A stretch of DNA of 64,000 bases from NCBI RefSeq assembly GCF_029784135.1, contig NC_073744.1, positions 108,233,766 to 108,297,765 on the forward strand, given 5' to 3'. The position numbers and the translations under genes are program-made. Below, in pieces: positions 41,641 through 53,219 of this stretch. This stretch comes from Toxorhynchites rutilus septentrionalis (lineage: Eukaryota > Arthropoda > Insecta > Diptera > Culicidae). A model generated the notes under the pieces. It was not told the origin of the DNA. It saw only the letters and a program-made list of their open reading frames with translations, and did not search any database. Positions within the stretch are counted from its first letter, which is position 1; the number at the start of each line of letters is the position of its first letter.

Positions 41641-41743
41641 CATAAAAGAATCGAATGTAAACCCCACCCTCTTTATTGTATAAGCTTACTGTATACTCAC
41701 GAATATAATAAGGGTGGGATTTAGATTCTATACTTTTATGGTT

Positions 41744-41777
41744 TATAAAATGACACTTCCTTTGCTTTCGTTCATTT
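41744..41777 (+). promoter_or_regulatory. TATA box and initiator of H3 copy c
   Basis: TATAAAA at 41744-41750 and TTCATTTC at 41771, 28 bases on; an arthropod-type core promoter. Confidence 0.6.
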
Positions 41778-41807
41778 CTTACTCTACTCTCGCACCGTGA
41801 GGACTCG

Positions 41808-42183
41808 AGCTCGTTAGTCTTTCGCAGACAGCTCGTTAGTCATTCGGTGGTAAGACACACGAAGTCAGCTCGGATAAGCGCACCAGTAGCAGGATAGGTG
41901 GAGAAGCCACATCGCTATCGACCGGGAACTTTGCGTGAAATTCATCGCTATCGGAAGTCGACCGAATTGCTGATCCGTAAGCTACCTTTGCAGCATTTGG
42001 TTCGTGGAATTGCTCAGGACTTCAAAACCGACTTGCGCTTCCAAAGTTCCGCGGTTATGACGCTGCAGGAGGCTTATTCGAAGATACCAATTTGTGTGCT
42101 ATCCATGCAAAACGCGTCACATCATGCCCAAGGACATCCAGCTGGCCCATCGTATCCGAGGAGAGCGTGCTATATTAGCTTAG
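41808..42183 (+). pseudogene. H3: Histone H3 pseudogene (copy c)
   Basis: Traces of the H3 tail (TCGGTGGTAAGACACACGAA matches the STGGKAPRK region), then [19 protein letters not shown] and [25 protein letters not shown] is followed by the shared deletion. In the +1 frame [19 protein letters not shown] and [12 protein letters not shown] lead to TAG at 42181. The last residues are normal H3, so only the small deletion and the tail damage break the gene. Stem-loop 13 bases later. Confidence 0.88.
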
Positions 42184-42195
42184 CATATAATCAAC

Positions 42196-42211
42196 GGCCC
42201 TTTTCAGGGCT
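42196..42211 (+). promoter_or_regulatory. Histone 3' stem-loop of H3 copy c
   Basis: GGCCCTTTTCAGGGCT in the normal distance from the stop codon. Confidence 0.7.
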
Positions 42212-42402
42212 CCAAATTTGATGGATTAGAGTACAGAAAAGTTTTTTACAGGCCGAACTGAAAGGAGCATTTAGCGAAAATCGTGGTTTCGATAATAATT
42301 CGTTACCGATAGGTGCCATGGATATGGATTTCCTTATGAAGAATATGAAATACATGACATGATGTAGTGAATATATCCGAAGAAATCACTTTGGTGAAAC
42401 TG

Positions 42403-42774
42403 CATTATAAAATTATTTGTGTACGAATGCCGCAATCGATAGTCGACTCTAATTTGCGCTGGGTAATTTCCTCGGAGGACTCGATTCATCCTTTGAGCAT
42501 TAATAATCTCTTTCTGGCAAAACGATGTGGTATGAATCACATTATTTGAATGATAGAATGAAGAAGTTTCTGCCAATTTCCTTCAACCTCCAAACGTATC
42601 TTTCTCCCGTTTGTCGTTTTCGCGTTCGCTAATCCTCTCTCACAACACCCATTTCTAGTTTGAGAAATTGTTGAGTAAACATTGTTTGCTAGTGCGCGTA
42701 GAGCGGGAATTCCTAAAGATTCATTGCACCTCTAATAAATTGCCGAAAGACGTGGTCTTACGTTGATCGCACTT
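42403..42774. other. Unassigned, ends in a decayed HTE-like motif
   Basis: No coding frame of note. AAGACGTGGTCTTACGTTGA near 42748-42767 resembles a decayed AGACGTAGTCCTACGTCAA terminus. Confidence 0.35.
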
Positions 42775-43610
42775 GATTGAAAAAATCCAAAACGAAATGT
42801 ATTTGGTCGAAGCATTATATGAGTAGAAAGCAAATAATCGCTCGAAAATGACTTGATTTTCGCGATGTGAAACATTTTCCGTTTTTCATGTTATGCATCC
42901 AATATTGGATACGAAAATTTCCACTGATGGGGAAAAAAATATTCAGAAGCTTTCCTGTTAATTGCGATTGATTGAAAAATAACAAAACCAAATGTATTTG
43001 GTTGCAGTGTTATATGGATAGAAAACATTAAAATAAACTATTTCGCATGAATGTATTTTTCAATTCCCAGGGGAACTGGCAGATTATTTTTCAGCAACGA
43101 TGATAGCAACGAGAATTCCACGCGTGTATGTGTGTGTGTGTATGTGTGGCGGCTGCTCCGATGTTTCAAGCGGAACCGTGGCAGCACTCTCCTCCTGATG
43201 GATTCCCTTTTGGCCTTAGGTGCACAAACAGGCTCTTGGTGACACCGTTCATCAGCGCATTCATGATAAACGAAATTAGCTTCACAACAACAGCGACAAC
43301 ATGCTCCAATCGCTGTTCAATCATAACTGAGTGGGTTAACGAGCGCCGCTCGCTTATATACCGATTTTTGATTTCAATAGCCTGTTTTGAAAGCAATTTT
43401 AAGACTATTGAAACAAGTTTTTGGATGAAAAAGTAACAAGTATATGACGCGTAGACATTTTATCTTTCAAATGAAGTGTTTATCATACCATTTCGTTCAG
43501 TTGTTTAAGAGCTATTAACGCTCAAAATCTCGGTCTCCAGCGTAACGCTTTCGTTCTCGAAACTTTGGTTTTACACCCCGATATAGAAATGAAAGACGTA
43601 GTCCTACGTC
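42775..43610 (-). mobile_element. HTE-T copy 6, 5' part
   Basis: Runs from variant HTE-T DNA through one tandem unit, TG-rich tract (43125-43146), TATA (43354, minus) and the 5' segment to GTAGTCCTACGTC at 43598-43610 next to A7. No 3' hairpin. Confidence 0.65.
43330..43360 (-). promoter_or_regulatory. TATA box, HTE-T copy 6
   Basis: TATATAA on the minus strand (43354-43360); the initiator is mutated (TAACTGAGT). Confidence 0.4.
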
Positions 43611-43639
43611 AAAAAAAGTGAGACGCATTCATTTTTCGT

Positions 43640-44568
43640 GAGGACATCGACAAGACAACATTGTTGCTGAGGGTGCTGGACAGCGAAGGATCGAGATCTG
43701 CCCTGAAACGCAAGCAGTTTGTTTGAAACTGTGAGGGAGCACAGAGAAGCCGATCCTTCAGGAGAAGAGAAGGTGACCATCGAAGCAGCCGCTACATACA
43801 CACATACACCCACGGAATTCTTTCCATTTGGATGCCATTCAGCATCGAGAAAGATCCGGAAAATAATCGACCAGTTCCTCTGGGAATTTAAAAATACATT
43901 CATGAGAAAGAGTTTATTTGAATGTTTTCTATCCATGTAACACTGTGACCAAATCTGTTTCAATCAAGTGCTATTAACAGGTGGTTATCGAAATTAGCAT
44001 TAACCACTGGTGGGCTTCCAGTATCGAGGAAAATATGGAAATATCTAATCGTTACTGAAAATAATCTGCCAGTTCCTCTGGGAATTTAAAAATACATTCA
44101 TGTGAAAGAGTTTATTCGAATGTTTTCTATCCATGTAACACTGCGACCAAATATGTTTCAATCAAGTGCTATTAACAGGTGGTTATCGAATTAGCATTAC
44201 CCACTGGTGGGCTTCCAGTATCAAGGAAAATGTGGAAATATCTAATCGTTGCTGGAAAATAATCTGCCAGTTCCCCTTGGAATTGAAAATTACATTAAAG
44301 CGAAAGAGTTTATTTTAATGTTTTCTATCCATAAAATATCCATATAATACATTTGGGTTTGTGATTTGTCAATCAAGTACAGTTATCAGGAAAGCTTCTG
44401 AAGATAATTCTTCAGAACAAGGTTTTTCGTATCCTATATTGGATGCATAAAACCCTGTGCCTCCAACGTAACGCTCTCGTTTTCGAAGTCCCCCAAATAT
44501 TCATTTATTCATTCATTCAGAATGGATTTAGATTCAACTTCAAACAAATGATCTCTAAATCAACGATA
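43640..44568 (+). mobile_element. HTE-T copy 7, 3' part without hairpin
   Basis: Starts in CGTGAGGACATCGACAAGAC, passes a CA tract and three tandem units (43870, 44070, 44268), and ends at AAATCAACGATAG just before the expected TCCTACGTCA core. The 3' hairpin is lost. Confidence 0.65.
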
Positions 44569-44569
44569 G

Positions 44570-44930
44570 TTAGCGCGTGAAAAAAGGCGTTTGTCTTGCG
44601 AATGAGATCAGTGAAAAGGAGGAGATCAATCCGGGGTTTAAGAGGAGTGAAATAAAAGATGCGTTATGCTCTCGGAAATTTAAAAAAAAGTACGGGAGTT
44701 CGCGATTTCCCGAAACACGACGAATAAAGATTGGAGAACTTTCTCGTCTACAACCGGAACATCGAGTCGTCGCAGCCCAGCTTCCAGGTGAGTGTAGGTT
44801 AAGGAAGTGGGTGGTAAGGCAACGTAGCCAAACGCGAGGTTTTTCCCCAAGCAAATAAATAAGCGTATGCCGACCCTGAGGCATTTTTAAAGGGAGTTTC
44901 GAGCGTGCCACCGAGTACCGAAACCCTCAG
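44570..44930. other. Unassigned; one 93-codon frame
   Basis: Frame 44577-44858 (+) is basic with no recognised domain. CCAGGTGAGTG near 44785 looks like a splice donor. Possibly a 5' exon of an unrecognised retroelement. Confidence 0.3.
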
Positions 44931-45068
44931 TTACACATACGTTCATTGGCACCCTAATGACCATAGAGAAATGTTGGCCTTACTGATAATTGAATCTAAG
45001 TGTGCGTTCCAGTACAGTTTAGCATCTAGGATTACGCCAAGGTATTTCACTGAAACACTGCATTTTAT

Positions 45069-45647
45069 TTACACTCCAAGATGTAGAGACTGCAGATGAA
45101 GTTTCTTCTTTCTGGTGAAACAACAATTTGTTGTTGTTTTTGAGGGATTTATGATCAGATCTTCTTTGATACACCATGATTGTGTAAGGTTTAACGGTAT
45201 CTGCATCCTGCTCGATATCACGTCGTCCAACTTGTCAAGTATCATTATGACTAGATCGTCAGCAAACACACGATTTCGAAACCTTTTGCCTCCAAGCTTC
45301 TCAGAAGACCGTCAACCATTAGTGACCAAAGGAGAGATGGTAGAACCCCTCCTATCTGTCGAAGAGCGGCCTTACTGTAACAGCACAAGAGCTCTGAGGT
45401 AATTCGTAAGTGCGCGGGATAAGCAAATAGAAAACCATGCATTGAAGAAAGCCAGCTGAGGTCTGAAGATTGATTGAAGTCGCCAAATCATTTCATTAAC
45501 TGCAGCGGCAATCCCACAGATAGTTTCTTTTGAGTTGATTTTCTTGAGTCCTTGATTGACACGATCAGGAGTAGCCACATAAGAAGGGAAGCGGAGTTGC
45601 CACATAAGCAGAGTTTCGATTTCCCCATTTTTTCTACTACGCTTCAA
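45069..45647 (-). pseudogene. R1-like LINE reverse transcriptase remnant 1
   Basis: The minus strand gives GGVLPSLLWSLMVDGLLRSL (a decayed GGVLSPLLW block) and, in another frame, the catalytic FADDLVIM near 45258. NLTQSWCIKEDLIINPSKT follows. At least one frameshift separates them. The GGVLSPLLWxLV-D and FADD pairing suggests an R1-like non-LTR element (inference). Confidence 0.65.
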
Positions 45648-45689
45648 GCTTATTTACTGCTCATTGATGAAGAAGTAGACTGAAAGCTA

Positions 45690-46395
45690 TAGCAAGATAG
45701 GTGCCAATGAAGAATAATCTATCTGATGAATTTTATAATAAGATGCAGTTCCTTCTTTTTGGTGAAAGGAACAATTGTTGTTTTTGAGGGATTCATACTC
45801 AGACCTTCTTTGATACACCTAATTGTGGATGTTTTAAGGTCATCTCGATATCACGTCGTCGAACATGCCACGTATCATTATGACTAGATCGTCAGCAAAA
45901 CCCACGATTTCGAAACCTTTTGCCTTCAAGCTTCCTGGAAGGTCGTCAACCATTAGGTGATAGAACCCCTCCTTGTGGGTAACCCTTTGTTGCAATCACA
46001 GATATCGACGACCCGCCCAGCTCCGAGGTGATTTGCCTATTTGTGAACATGCTTTAGTTCCATTCCACGTGAATGTTGTATGTGAATCGCACTTATGCAG
46101 TTTCTATTGACGAAAGAGATTTTTCAAGCGTGTGTAACGCTGTGACTGTAGATGTGGCTGATTGTTAGGCAAACTGGTATATAGATAAAGGACGTTTGGA
46201 CAAGAATACCGAATTTACATATTCATGTAATACTTTCTCCATGGTTTCGAACAGTATTGATGATAAACTAATTGGTCTGAATGATTTTGGGAGTAATTTA
46301 TTACGTTTCCCAGCTTTTGGAATGAAGACAACTTTAACAAGTCTCCATTTGGAAGGTATACATACATACAAATGAAACACATATTTCTGCATTAC
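45690..46395 (-). pseudogene. R1-like LINE reverse transcriptase remnant 2
   Basis: 46392-46165 reads CIPSKWRLVKVVFIPKAGKR then SFRPISLSSILFETMEKVL: RT fingers. 45690-46000 repeats the FADD region of remnant 1 (GTTTTGCTGACGATCTAGTC, reversed). The segment between is deleted. Two copies side by side suggest serial insertion or local duplication. Confidence 0.65.
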
Positions 46396-46990
46396 TTGGA
46401 AATTAATCAGGCAAATGAAACCAAATTTGGCATGTTAAGGTTTTAGGATGCAATAAATGTATTTACGGTGATTAGATACTGCCATACAAATGAAACACAA
46501 ATTTCTGCATAACTCGAGAACCAATCAAGCAAATGGGACCAAATTGAGCATATGGAGGTTTTAGGGTTCAATAAATGTTTCTATGATGGTTTGAATCTCC
46601 ACCCCCTCTCTAAGGAGGGGCTGCCATACAAATGAAACAAAAATTTGCATTACTCGAGAATTAATCAAGCAAATGAAGCCAAATTTTACATGTGAAGGTT
46701 TTAGGGTGCAATAAATGTCTTTATGATGGTTAGACTTTCCACCCCCTCTCTAAGGGAGGCTGCCACACAAATGAAACACAAATTTCTGCATTACTCGAGA
46801 ATTAATCAAACAATTGAAACCAAATTTTGCATGTGAAGGTTTTAGGGTGCATTACATGTTTTTATGATGGTTGGACTCTCCACCCTCCTCTCTAAAGGGT
46901 GGCTGCCTTACAAATGAAACACAAATTTCTGCATTACTCGAGAATTAATCAAGCAAACGAAACCAAATTTGGCATTTGGAGGTTGTGGAG
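46380..46990 (+). repeat. ~140-bp tandem array, five units
   Basis: ATTACTCGAGAATTAATCAA and variants recur at 46391, 46509, 46649, 46790 and 46933. Each unit includes CCACCCCCTCTCTAAG and ACAAATGAAACACAAATTTC. A single inverted unit lies at 55590-55750. Confidence 0.8.
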
Positions 46991-46994
46991 GCAA

Positions 46995-47498
46995 TTGAAA
47001 ATATTCTGAGAACTGTTAGTCCATTTGATGTTTGCGCTAGCGAAATTGATCTTTGTTCGAAACTGGAAATGGATTTTAATGTGATAAAACGCACTTCTAT
47101 ATCTTCTTCTATCTTGGTATAGGATCGCCGGATGTGTTTATAAGAGCAGAACTCGAGGAAGGAATTGTCCGATTTAGGGCTGTCTTTATTCTATTATATT
47201 TTCTGTATAGAACATTTATTACATGTAACGGAGAAACATGTTATTTGCAAGTGGTTGAAAAATCTTGAACGAGAATTATGTCTGAAAATAATGTGATATT
47301 ATAATGATGAGTTTTGTTAGAAATACTAGGAATTTTATAGTAGAAGGTAAATTAAACGGGGTCGAATAGAAGATCAATAAATGAACAGTTCTGCGATTAG
47401 ACCCATGGATTTGTTCATAGTAAGAAAACGTGAATGTTTGAAGGTATTGATAACAAAAAACAAATTTTGGGCGGGACGAAGTTTGCCGGGTGAGCTAG
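46995..47498 (+). mobile_element. Non-autonomous Helitron-like copy
   Basis: The 3' end reads GGGACGAAGTTTGCCGGGTG followed by AG-CTAG, with T after it, like Helitron 3' termini. An inverted relative lies at 54540-55007. The 5' boundary (about 47105) is unclear because similarity continues ~100 bases further out. Non-coding. Confidence 0.5.
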
Positions 47499-48355
47499 TT
47501 ACTATTATATACAGAAACTATCGTATCGTTTAATTCTTTTGAAGTTGATTCAAGCTGGTGAATCGACCTTTATCTTGTCTTGAGAATTTAAGACTCAAGT
47601 TCAAGTGAATATCGTTCCCAGTTGTTTTGACGTGGGACTACGTCTAACCGGAGTATATGGGGGGTAAAATGAAAACCTAAACATAGAACATGAAGGTAAA
47701 AATGAAATATTCCGAATGCTTATAACTCGAACATTTCTTACTGGATCGGAAAGATGTTGGCATCAATTGATACGGAATATTTCTACGCTTCTATCGCAAT
47801 TAATAAAATGTTATTATTCATTAGGTAAACAATTGAATAACTGTAAAATGTTAAGCGTTATCTAAACGCCCTAACTGCCTCGTTTTGATTGGCCCGATTT
47901 ACGGATTCCCCAACACAGCCATCAAAACCAAGCATCCTTGGGGAAATCTGCATTGCAAACACATGAAAGTATGGGGTCTTTTGTTCGCACCGAAATGTGT
48001 TCCCTAACACAGACTTCAAAATCAAGCAGCGTTAGAGAAATCGGCATTGCAAATACATGATAATCGGAAGTATTTTTGTTCCCACTGAAATAAGTTTCCC
48101 TAACACAGACTTCAAATCCATGGAGCGTGGAGAAATTGGCATACATGCAAGTCGGGGGCATTTTTGTTCCGACTGAAATGTATTTCTTCAGCACAGAGAC
48201 TTCAGAAATAAGCTGTCTGAGGAAATTGGCATTGCGAACTTATGCAGATAGGGGTATTTTTCTTCCGACTGAAATGTGTTTCCCTAACACAGACTTTAAA
48301 TCCAAGGAGCGTGGGGAAATTTGCATTGCAAACACATTTAAGTCGGAGGCATTTT

Positions 48356-49660
48356 GACGTAGGACTACGTCTTTCATTTCTATACTGGGGTGTAAAATCA
48401 AAGTTTCGAAAACGAAAGCGTTACGCCGGAGACCGAGATTTTGAGCGTTAATAGCTCCTAAACAACTGAACGAAATGGTATGATAAACACTTCATTCGAA
48501 AGATAAAATGTCTACGCGTTCTATACTTGTTACTTTTTGATCAAAAAACTTGTTTCAATAGTCTTAAAATTGCTTTCAAAACAGGCTATTGAAATCACCA
48601 ATCGGTATATAAGCGAGCGCCGCTCGGAAATCCACTCAGTTCTAATTGAACAGCGATTGGAGCATGTTGTCGCTGTTGTGGTGAATCTCTTCGTTTATCA
48701 TGAAAGCGCTGATGAACGGTGTCACCAAGAGCCTGTTTGTGCACCTTAGGCTAGACATGAATCCATCAGGAGGAGAGTGATACCACAAACGGTTCCCCGG
48801 GAAGATCTCGAAGCAGCCGCTACACACACACACACACATACACACACACATACACGCGCGGAATTCTTTCCATTTGGATGCCATTCAGCATCGAGAAAGA
48901 TCCGGAAAATAATCTGCCAGTTCCTCTGGGAACTTAAAAATACATTCATGTGAAAGAGTTTATTTGAATGTTTTCTATCCATGTAACACTGTGATCAAAT
49001 ATGTTTCAATCAAGTACTATTAACAGATGGTTATCGAGTTATCATAAACCACTGGTGGGCTTCCAGTATCGAGGAAAATGTGGAAATATCTAATCGTTAC
49101 TGAAAATAATCTGCCAGTACCTCTGGGAATTTAAAAATATATTCATGTGAAAGAGTTTATTTGAATGTTTTCTATTCATGTAACACTGTGACCAAATATT
49201 TTTCAATCAAGTACTATTAACAGTTGGTTATCGAGTTAGTATTAACCACTGGTGGGCTTCCAGTATCGAGGAAAATGTGGAAATATCTAATCGTTACTGA
49301 AAATAATCTGCCAGTTCCTCTGGGAATTTAAAATTACATTCATGTGAAAGAGTTTATTTTAATGTTTTCTATCCATAAAATATCCATATAATACATTTGG
49401 GTTTGTGATTTGTCAATCAAGTACAGTTAGCAGGTTAGTTTCTGAAGATTATTCTTCAGAACAAGGTTTTTCGTATCCTATATTGGATGCATAAAACCTT
49501 GGGCCTCCAACGTAACGCTCTCGTTTTCGAAGTCTCCCAAATATTCATTTATTCATTCATTCAGAATGGATTTAGATTCAACTTCAAACAAATGATCTCT
49601 AAATCAACGATATTCCTACGTCACCCTTTCGGTTATACCATAGATATAACCCACTTCCTG
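48356..49660 (+). mobile_element. HTE-T copy 8, complete and uninterrupted (type copy)
   Basis: 1305 bp from GACGTAGGACTACGTC after CATTTT to CCCACTTCCTG before T7. In order: 5' segment, TATATAA (48606), initiator (48636), a conserved ~140-base leader without a long frame, CA tract (48822-48850), three tandem units and ~300 bases with TTCATTTATTCATTCATTC. The 3' end has CCTACGTCA (core decayed to ATTCCTACGTCA) and the hairpin GGTTATA-CCATAGA-TATAACC. It has no coding capacity, so movement would need proteins supplied in trans. Confidence 0.8.
48606..48642 (+). promoter_or_regulatory. TATA box plus initiator, HTE-T copy 8
   Basis: TATATAA at 48606 and TCAGTTC at 48636, 30 bases apart. Confidence 0.5.
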
Positions 49661-49878
49661 TTTTTTTGTTTCGGTTGAAATGTGTTTTCCCCAACACAGA
49701 CTTCAGAACCAAGGTATCTGAGGAAATTGACATTGCATATTCGCGCAAGTCAGGGGTATTTTTGTTCCGACTGAAATGTGTTTACCTAATAAAGACTTCT
49801 AAACCAAGGTGTCTGGGGAAATCGGCATTGCAAATACATGCAAATCGGGGTTGTTTTTGTTCCTACTAAAATGTGTTT

Positions 49879-50399
49879 TGCGAGGTGTATCTTGTTGCCA
49901 GATCGAATTTAGAAAACTCCCTTCGGACCCGAGGTAGACAGCCCAATGTACCGGTGAGAGATGTGTTGGCTCGGTTAGACCTCGATTACATGTCCCTAAT
50001 ATATGTTTTCCTTAAAACTATCGATCTTCGTGTGTGATTGTCCGTACACCCTTATCCTCTCCTTTTTTTTCCTTCGCGAGCGACTGTTTCCCTTCTGACT
50101 AACTATAGAATAAGCTGAAATTTATATACATAATAGATATAATAATAGATTTAAGAATTGAGTATGATGAGCGTGAGTGTGAATGCGAGTGTGAACATTG
50201 TACAATATCCTTATATCCCCTCCTTTTCCAAAAGAAACTATGTCACCCTTCTAATCTCGAGTCGACCGCGAGTAATCGGTTTCCTACTTTATTAACCCTA
50301 GATTTAAGGAAACATGTTGATATATACTAATAAAAGTATAGCTAAGAGTTCGGCTCCTTTAAACCTATGTAACTGAGCCTGTAAAAAAAAAAAAAAAAA
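49879..50399 (+). mobile_element. I-type LINE 3' tail with poly(A)
   Basis: The last ~35 codons of the RNase H ORF (RQPNVPVRDVLARLDLD, then IDLRV stop at about 50026-50028), a 3' UTR and an A17 tail. ATGTGTTT flanks both sides (49870-49877, 50400-50407), a short target duplication in an HTE-C unit. 5'-truncated. Confidence 0.75.
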
Positions 50400-50702
50400 T
50401 GTGTTTGCCTAACACAGACATCAAAACCAAGATGTCATCATACCAAACGTAAAATAACTAAATGTCATTAAATTTACTTGTAACGTAGAACATAATCTAT
50501 TGCATGAATTGACCTTACATGGCATTATACAATCTTCTTACTCACAAAGCAAATATATTGATTTCAATTGAATTCGGAAATTGTTTTATTCAATCAAAAT
50601 TTCAATCAATACAAACAAATGATTGCTAAGCTAAGGTAGTCCCACGTTAACCTTGCGGTTGTATCGTAGATACAACCTACCCATTTTTTTTTTGGTTCAC
50701 GA

Positions 50703-50900
50703 TATGCTTTCTGTACTGTCAAGCCACCATCCCATTCAGGAATAATGTGTCGGTGATCAGACAAAGACGCCTCATCCGAAACATGCCAGTTGTGTATTTT
50801 CCCATAAACTACCGGACTATACAGTGTAAGGTCCAGGAGTTCTTGTCTAATGGCGTTTGTAAACGTAGATTCATTGACTATATTGACAATGTCAATGTTT
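50703..50900 (-). pseudogene. R1-like LINE endonuclease C-terminal fragment
   Basis: The minus strand reads FTNAIRQELLDLTLYSPVV, then NWHVSDEASLSDHRHI. The LDLTL and NWHVSDE-SLSDHR blocks are typical of R1-like endonucleases; the final DH is catalytic. About 60 codons, with no flanking domain kept. Confidence 0.65.
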
Positions 50901-51421
50901 TTTTTTTATCCAAAATATATATTTTTATTAAGGCTCATATGGCGTCAGCCTAACGGGGCCGGGAGTTCAATATTTCGACAATGTTTGCTTACAACTATGT
51001 TAGTAATATGTAACCGATTACTCGCGGTTGGCTCGAGGTTAGTATTACAAGTGTTCTCATAATTGGTATGTCGCAGTCTTCGATGCTCTGTACGTGTGCC
51101 CGACACGGGATACTTCCTATTGGGATGCAGCTGACCATTAATCAGCAACGCCCCCCTAGTCTGTACCCCATATCTAGCGTGGTGCGTCTTTCTCGACTCG
51201 AGGAATCCAGGATAGAATGGTCACTAGCCGGCGCAATCATCAGCTCGTGTAGAGTTGTCATAAGCGGTACAACCTTTGGCTCTTGTTGAATGATCAGTGG
51301 ACTGCACAACCTTTGGCCCGTGTATCTGTAAAGAGTGTGTGTATGTATTGCCGCGACTAAGTAAAAGTTTATCGATCGGATAGGAGGGATATGAAACGGG
51401 GACACAACGAAGGAAACATCA

Positions 51422-52480
51422 TTAAACGTTGACATCGGCGTTTCTGAGGAACAGGTATAGATGAAGCAGAAGATCAGGATCACGGCTACCTAAGATATCC
51501 CGGACGGGGATATCCGATTGTCTGTCTTGTGCTCTCAGTGCTCTAGAGAGCTGAGAGCGAGCAGCATGGAACCGGATACACGACCAGACAACATGCTCGA
51601 TGTCGTGGTAGCCATCGCCACAATCACAAAGATTGTTTGCTGCGAGCCCAATGCGATAGAGATGCGCGTTTAGGTTGTAGTGATTGGACATAAGCCGAGA
51701 TATCACGCGAATGAAATCACGACCTACATTCAATCCCTTGAACCATGCACTCGTCGAGACCTTAGGGATAATCGTGTGTAACCAACGACCGAACTCATCT
51801 TCACTCCACATGCGCTGCCAACTTACGAGCGTATACTGACGAGGAATGTGGAAAAATTCATTATAAGCAATTTGCCTTTCAAAAAGTGTGCCTTCTAAAG
51901 CGCCCACCTTAGCTAGCGAGTCCGCTTTCTCATTCCCCGGAATCGAGCAATGAGAGGGAACCCATGCTAAGGTAATCTTGAATAATTTTTCGACCAAAAC
52001 ACTCAATAGTTGTCTTATTCTTGTTAGGAAATAAGATGAGCATTTATCAACTTTCATTGAGCGGATTGCCTCTATTGAGCTGAGACTGTCTGAAAAAATA
52101 AAATAGTGGTCGATGGGCAATGTTTCAATGATCCCTAATGCGTAATATATCGCACCCAGTTCTGCGACATACACGGAACAAGGATCTTTGAGTTTGAAAG
52201 AGGCACTGGAATTTTCATTGAAGATGCCGAAGCCAGTGGACCCGTTTATGAATGAACCGTCAGTAAAGAACATTTTATCAGATCTAACTTTCCCATATTC
52301 TGCCGAAAATATCGGCGGAATAGAATCGGAGCGTAGGTGATCTGGGATTCCATGGATTTTTTGTCGCATGGACAGATAAAAAATGACAGAGGAATTGCAG
52401 AAGTATGGGAAGCAAACTTGGTTGGAGATGCCTGGTGAAGGGTGCACGTCGTGGGTAAGGTACTCATGGTATAAAGACAT
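51422..52480 (-). pseudogene. LINE RNase H domain and C-terminal zinc motif
   Basis: 352 codons open. All four RNase H catalytic positions are present: FFTDGSF, AELGAIYYAL, FSDSLSSIEAI, and H with the final D in VPSHCSIPGNEKADSLAK. The tail has CDCGDGYHDIEHVVWSC, a zinc-binding motif usual in this group. RNase H removes the RNA strand after first-strand synthesis. It is the ORF2 C-terminus, out of frame with the upstream RT by a small lesion near 52510. Confidence 0.85.
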
Positions 52481-52523
52481 AAAACTTGACTGAGGAGTCA
52501 GTTGGAGTAGATTTTCGAAGTTA

Positions 52524-53219
52524 TCAATTCACCAATGGATTCATGATCTTGCAACGGATGAGAAATCTGTAGGATAATTCTGTGAACCGAAGAGTAAGCG
52601 GGGGTACTCCTGCCAAAACTTCGAGACTCATCGTATGTGTCGAATGCAAACATCCCATGGCTATACGCAAGCAACGATATTGTATTCTCTCCAGCTTGAG
52701 AATATGAATCCTGGCAGCTGATCGGAAGCAAAAACTGCCATATTCTAACACTGATAATATCATTGTTTTGTACAACTGAATGAGGTCTCCTGGATGGGCA
52801 CCCCACCATGTTTCGGTAATTGTTTGGAGAAAATTGATTCTTTGCTGGCATTTCTGTTTCAAATACGCAATGTGTCTCCCCCAGGTACACTTAGAATCAA
52901 AATATACACCCAGGTATTTGGAAAACATAGAGTGTTGGATCGTTTTGCCGGATAGGTGAAGCTGGAATTGGGCGGGTTCGTGCTTCCTAGAAAAAACGAC
53001 CATTTCAGTTTTCTCCGTAGAGAATTCGATACCCAGCTTGAGGGCCCACGTGAACAGATTGTTCAGGGTATCTTGCAACGACTTTTGCAGAACGACGGGA
53101 TTAGTACCCGTGATGGAAATAACTCCATCGTCTGCAAGTTGTCAATGTTGTTTGAAAAGATAAATTCTAATAGACATTCGCCTCGGCTATTTATGTCAGA
53201 ATTTCTTCCCAAAGTGTGA
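52524..53219 (-). pseudogene. LINE RT catalytic block and thumb
   Basis: Reads LADDGVISITGTNPVVLQKS near 53140-53080 (the aromatic residue before ADD is replaced by L), then GIEFSTEKTEMVVFSRK, KYLGVYFDSKCTWGRHI and the thumb to PLVN stop. The block is joined directly to endonuclease sequence upstream. Confidence 0.75.

Larger units (their letters stand above)
40759..42402. repeat. Long inverted repeat with two H3 pseudogenes head to head
   Basis: The left arm from CAGTTTCATCAAAGTG and the right arm ending CACTTTGGTGAAACTG are inverted copies, centred near 41690. Each arm carries an H3 gene remnant with promoter at the centre and stem-loop outside. The left arm also has a 201-bp retroposon (41402-41602). 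The arms differ at scattered bases. Confidence 0.8.
47629..50683 (+). mobile_element. HTE-C copy 1, both ends, with nested HTE-T and LINE tail
   Basis: 5' end GACGTGGGACTACGTC after TTTT. 3' end TAGTCCCACGTTA, hairpin GGTTGTATC-GTA-GATACAACC, CTACCCA, T10. The first ~260 bases resemble the HTE-H2A 5' part (GCTTATAACTCGAACATTTC). The core is a ~90-105 base tandem array (TGTTCCCTAACACAGACTTC units at 47990-48345 and 49680-49870), cut by HTE-T copy 8 and then by a LINE tail. Confidence 0.75.

Noticed and set aside
47629..50683. HTEs as classical Helitrons
   Set aside because: They lack TC at the 5' end and CTRR at the 3' end and insert in T-runs rather than between A and T. The classical type is better shown by 47105-47498.
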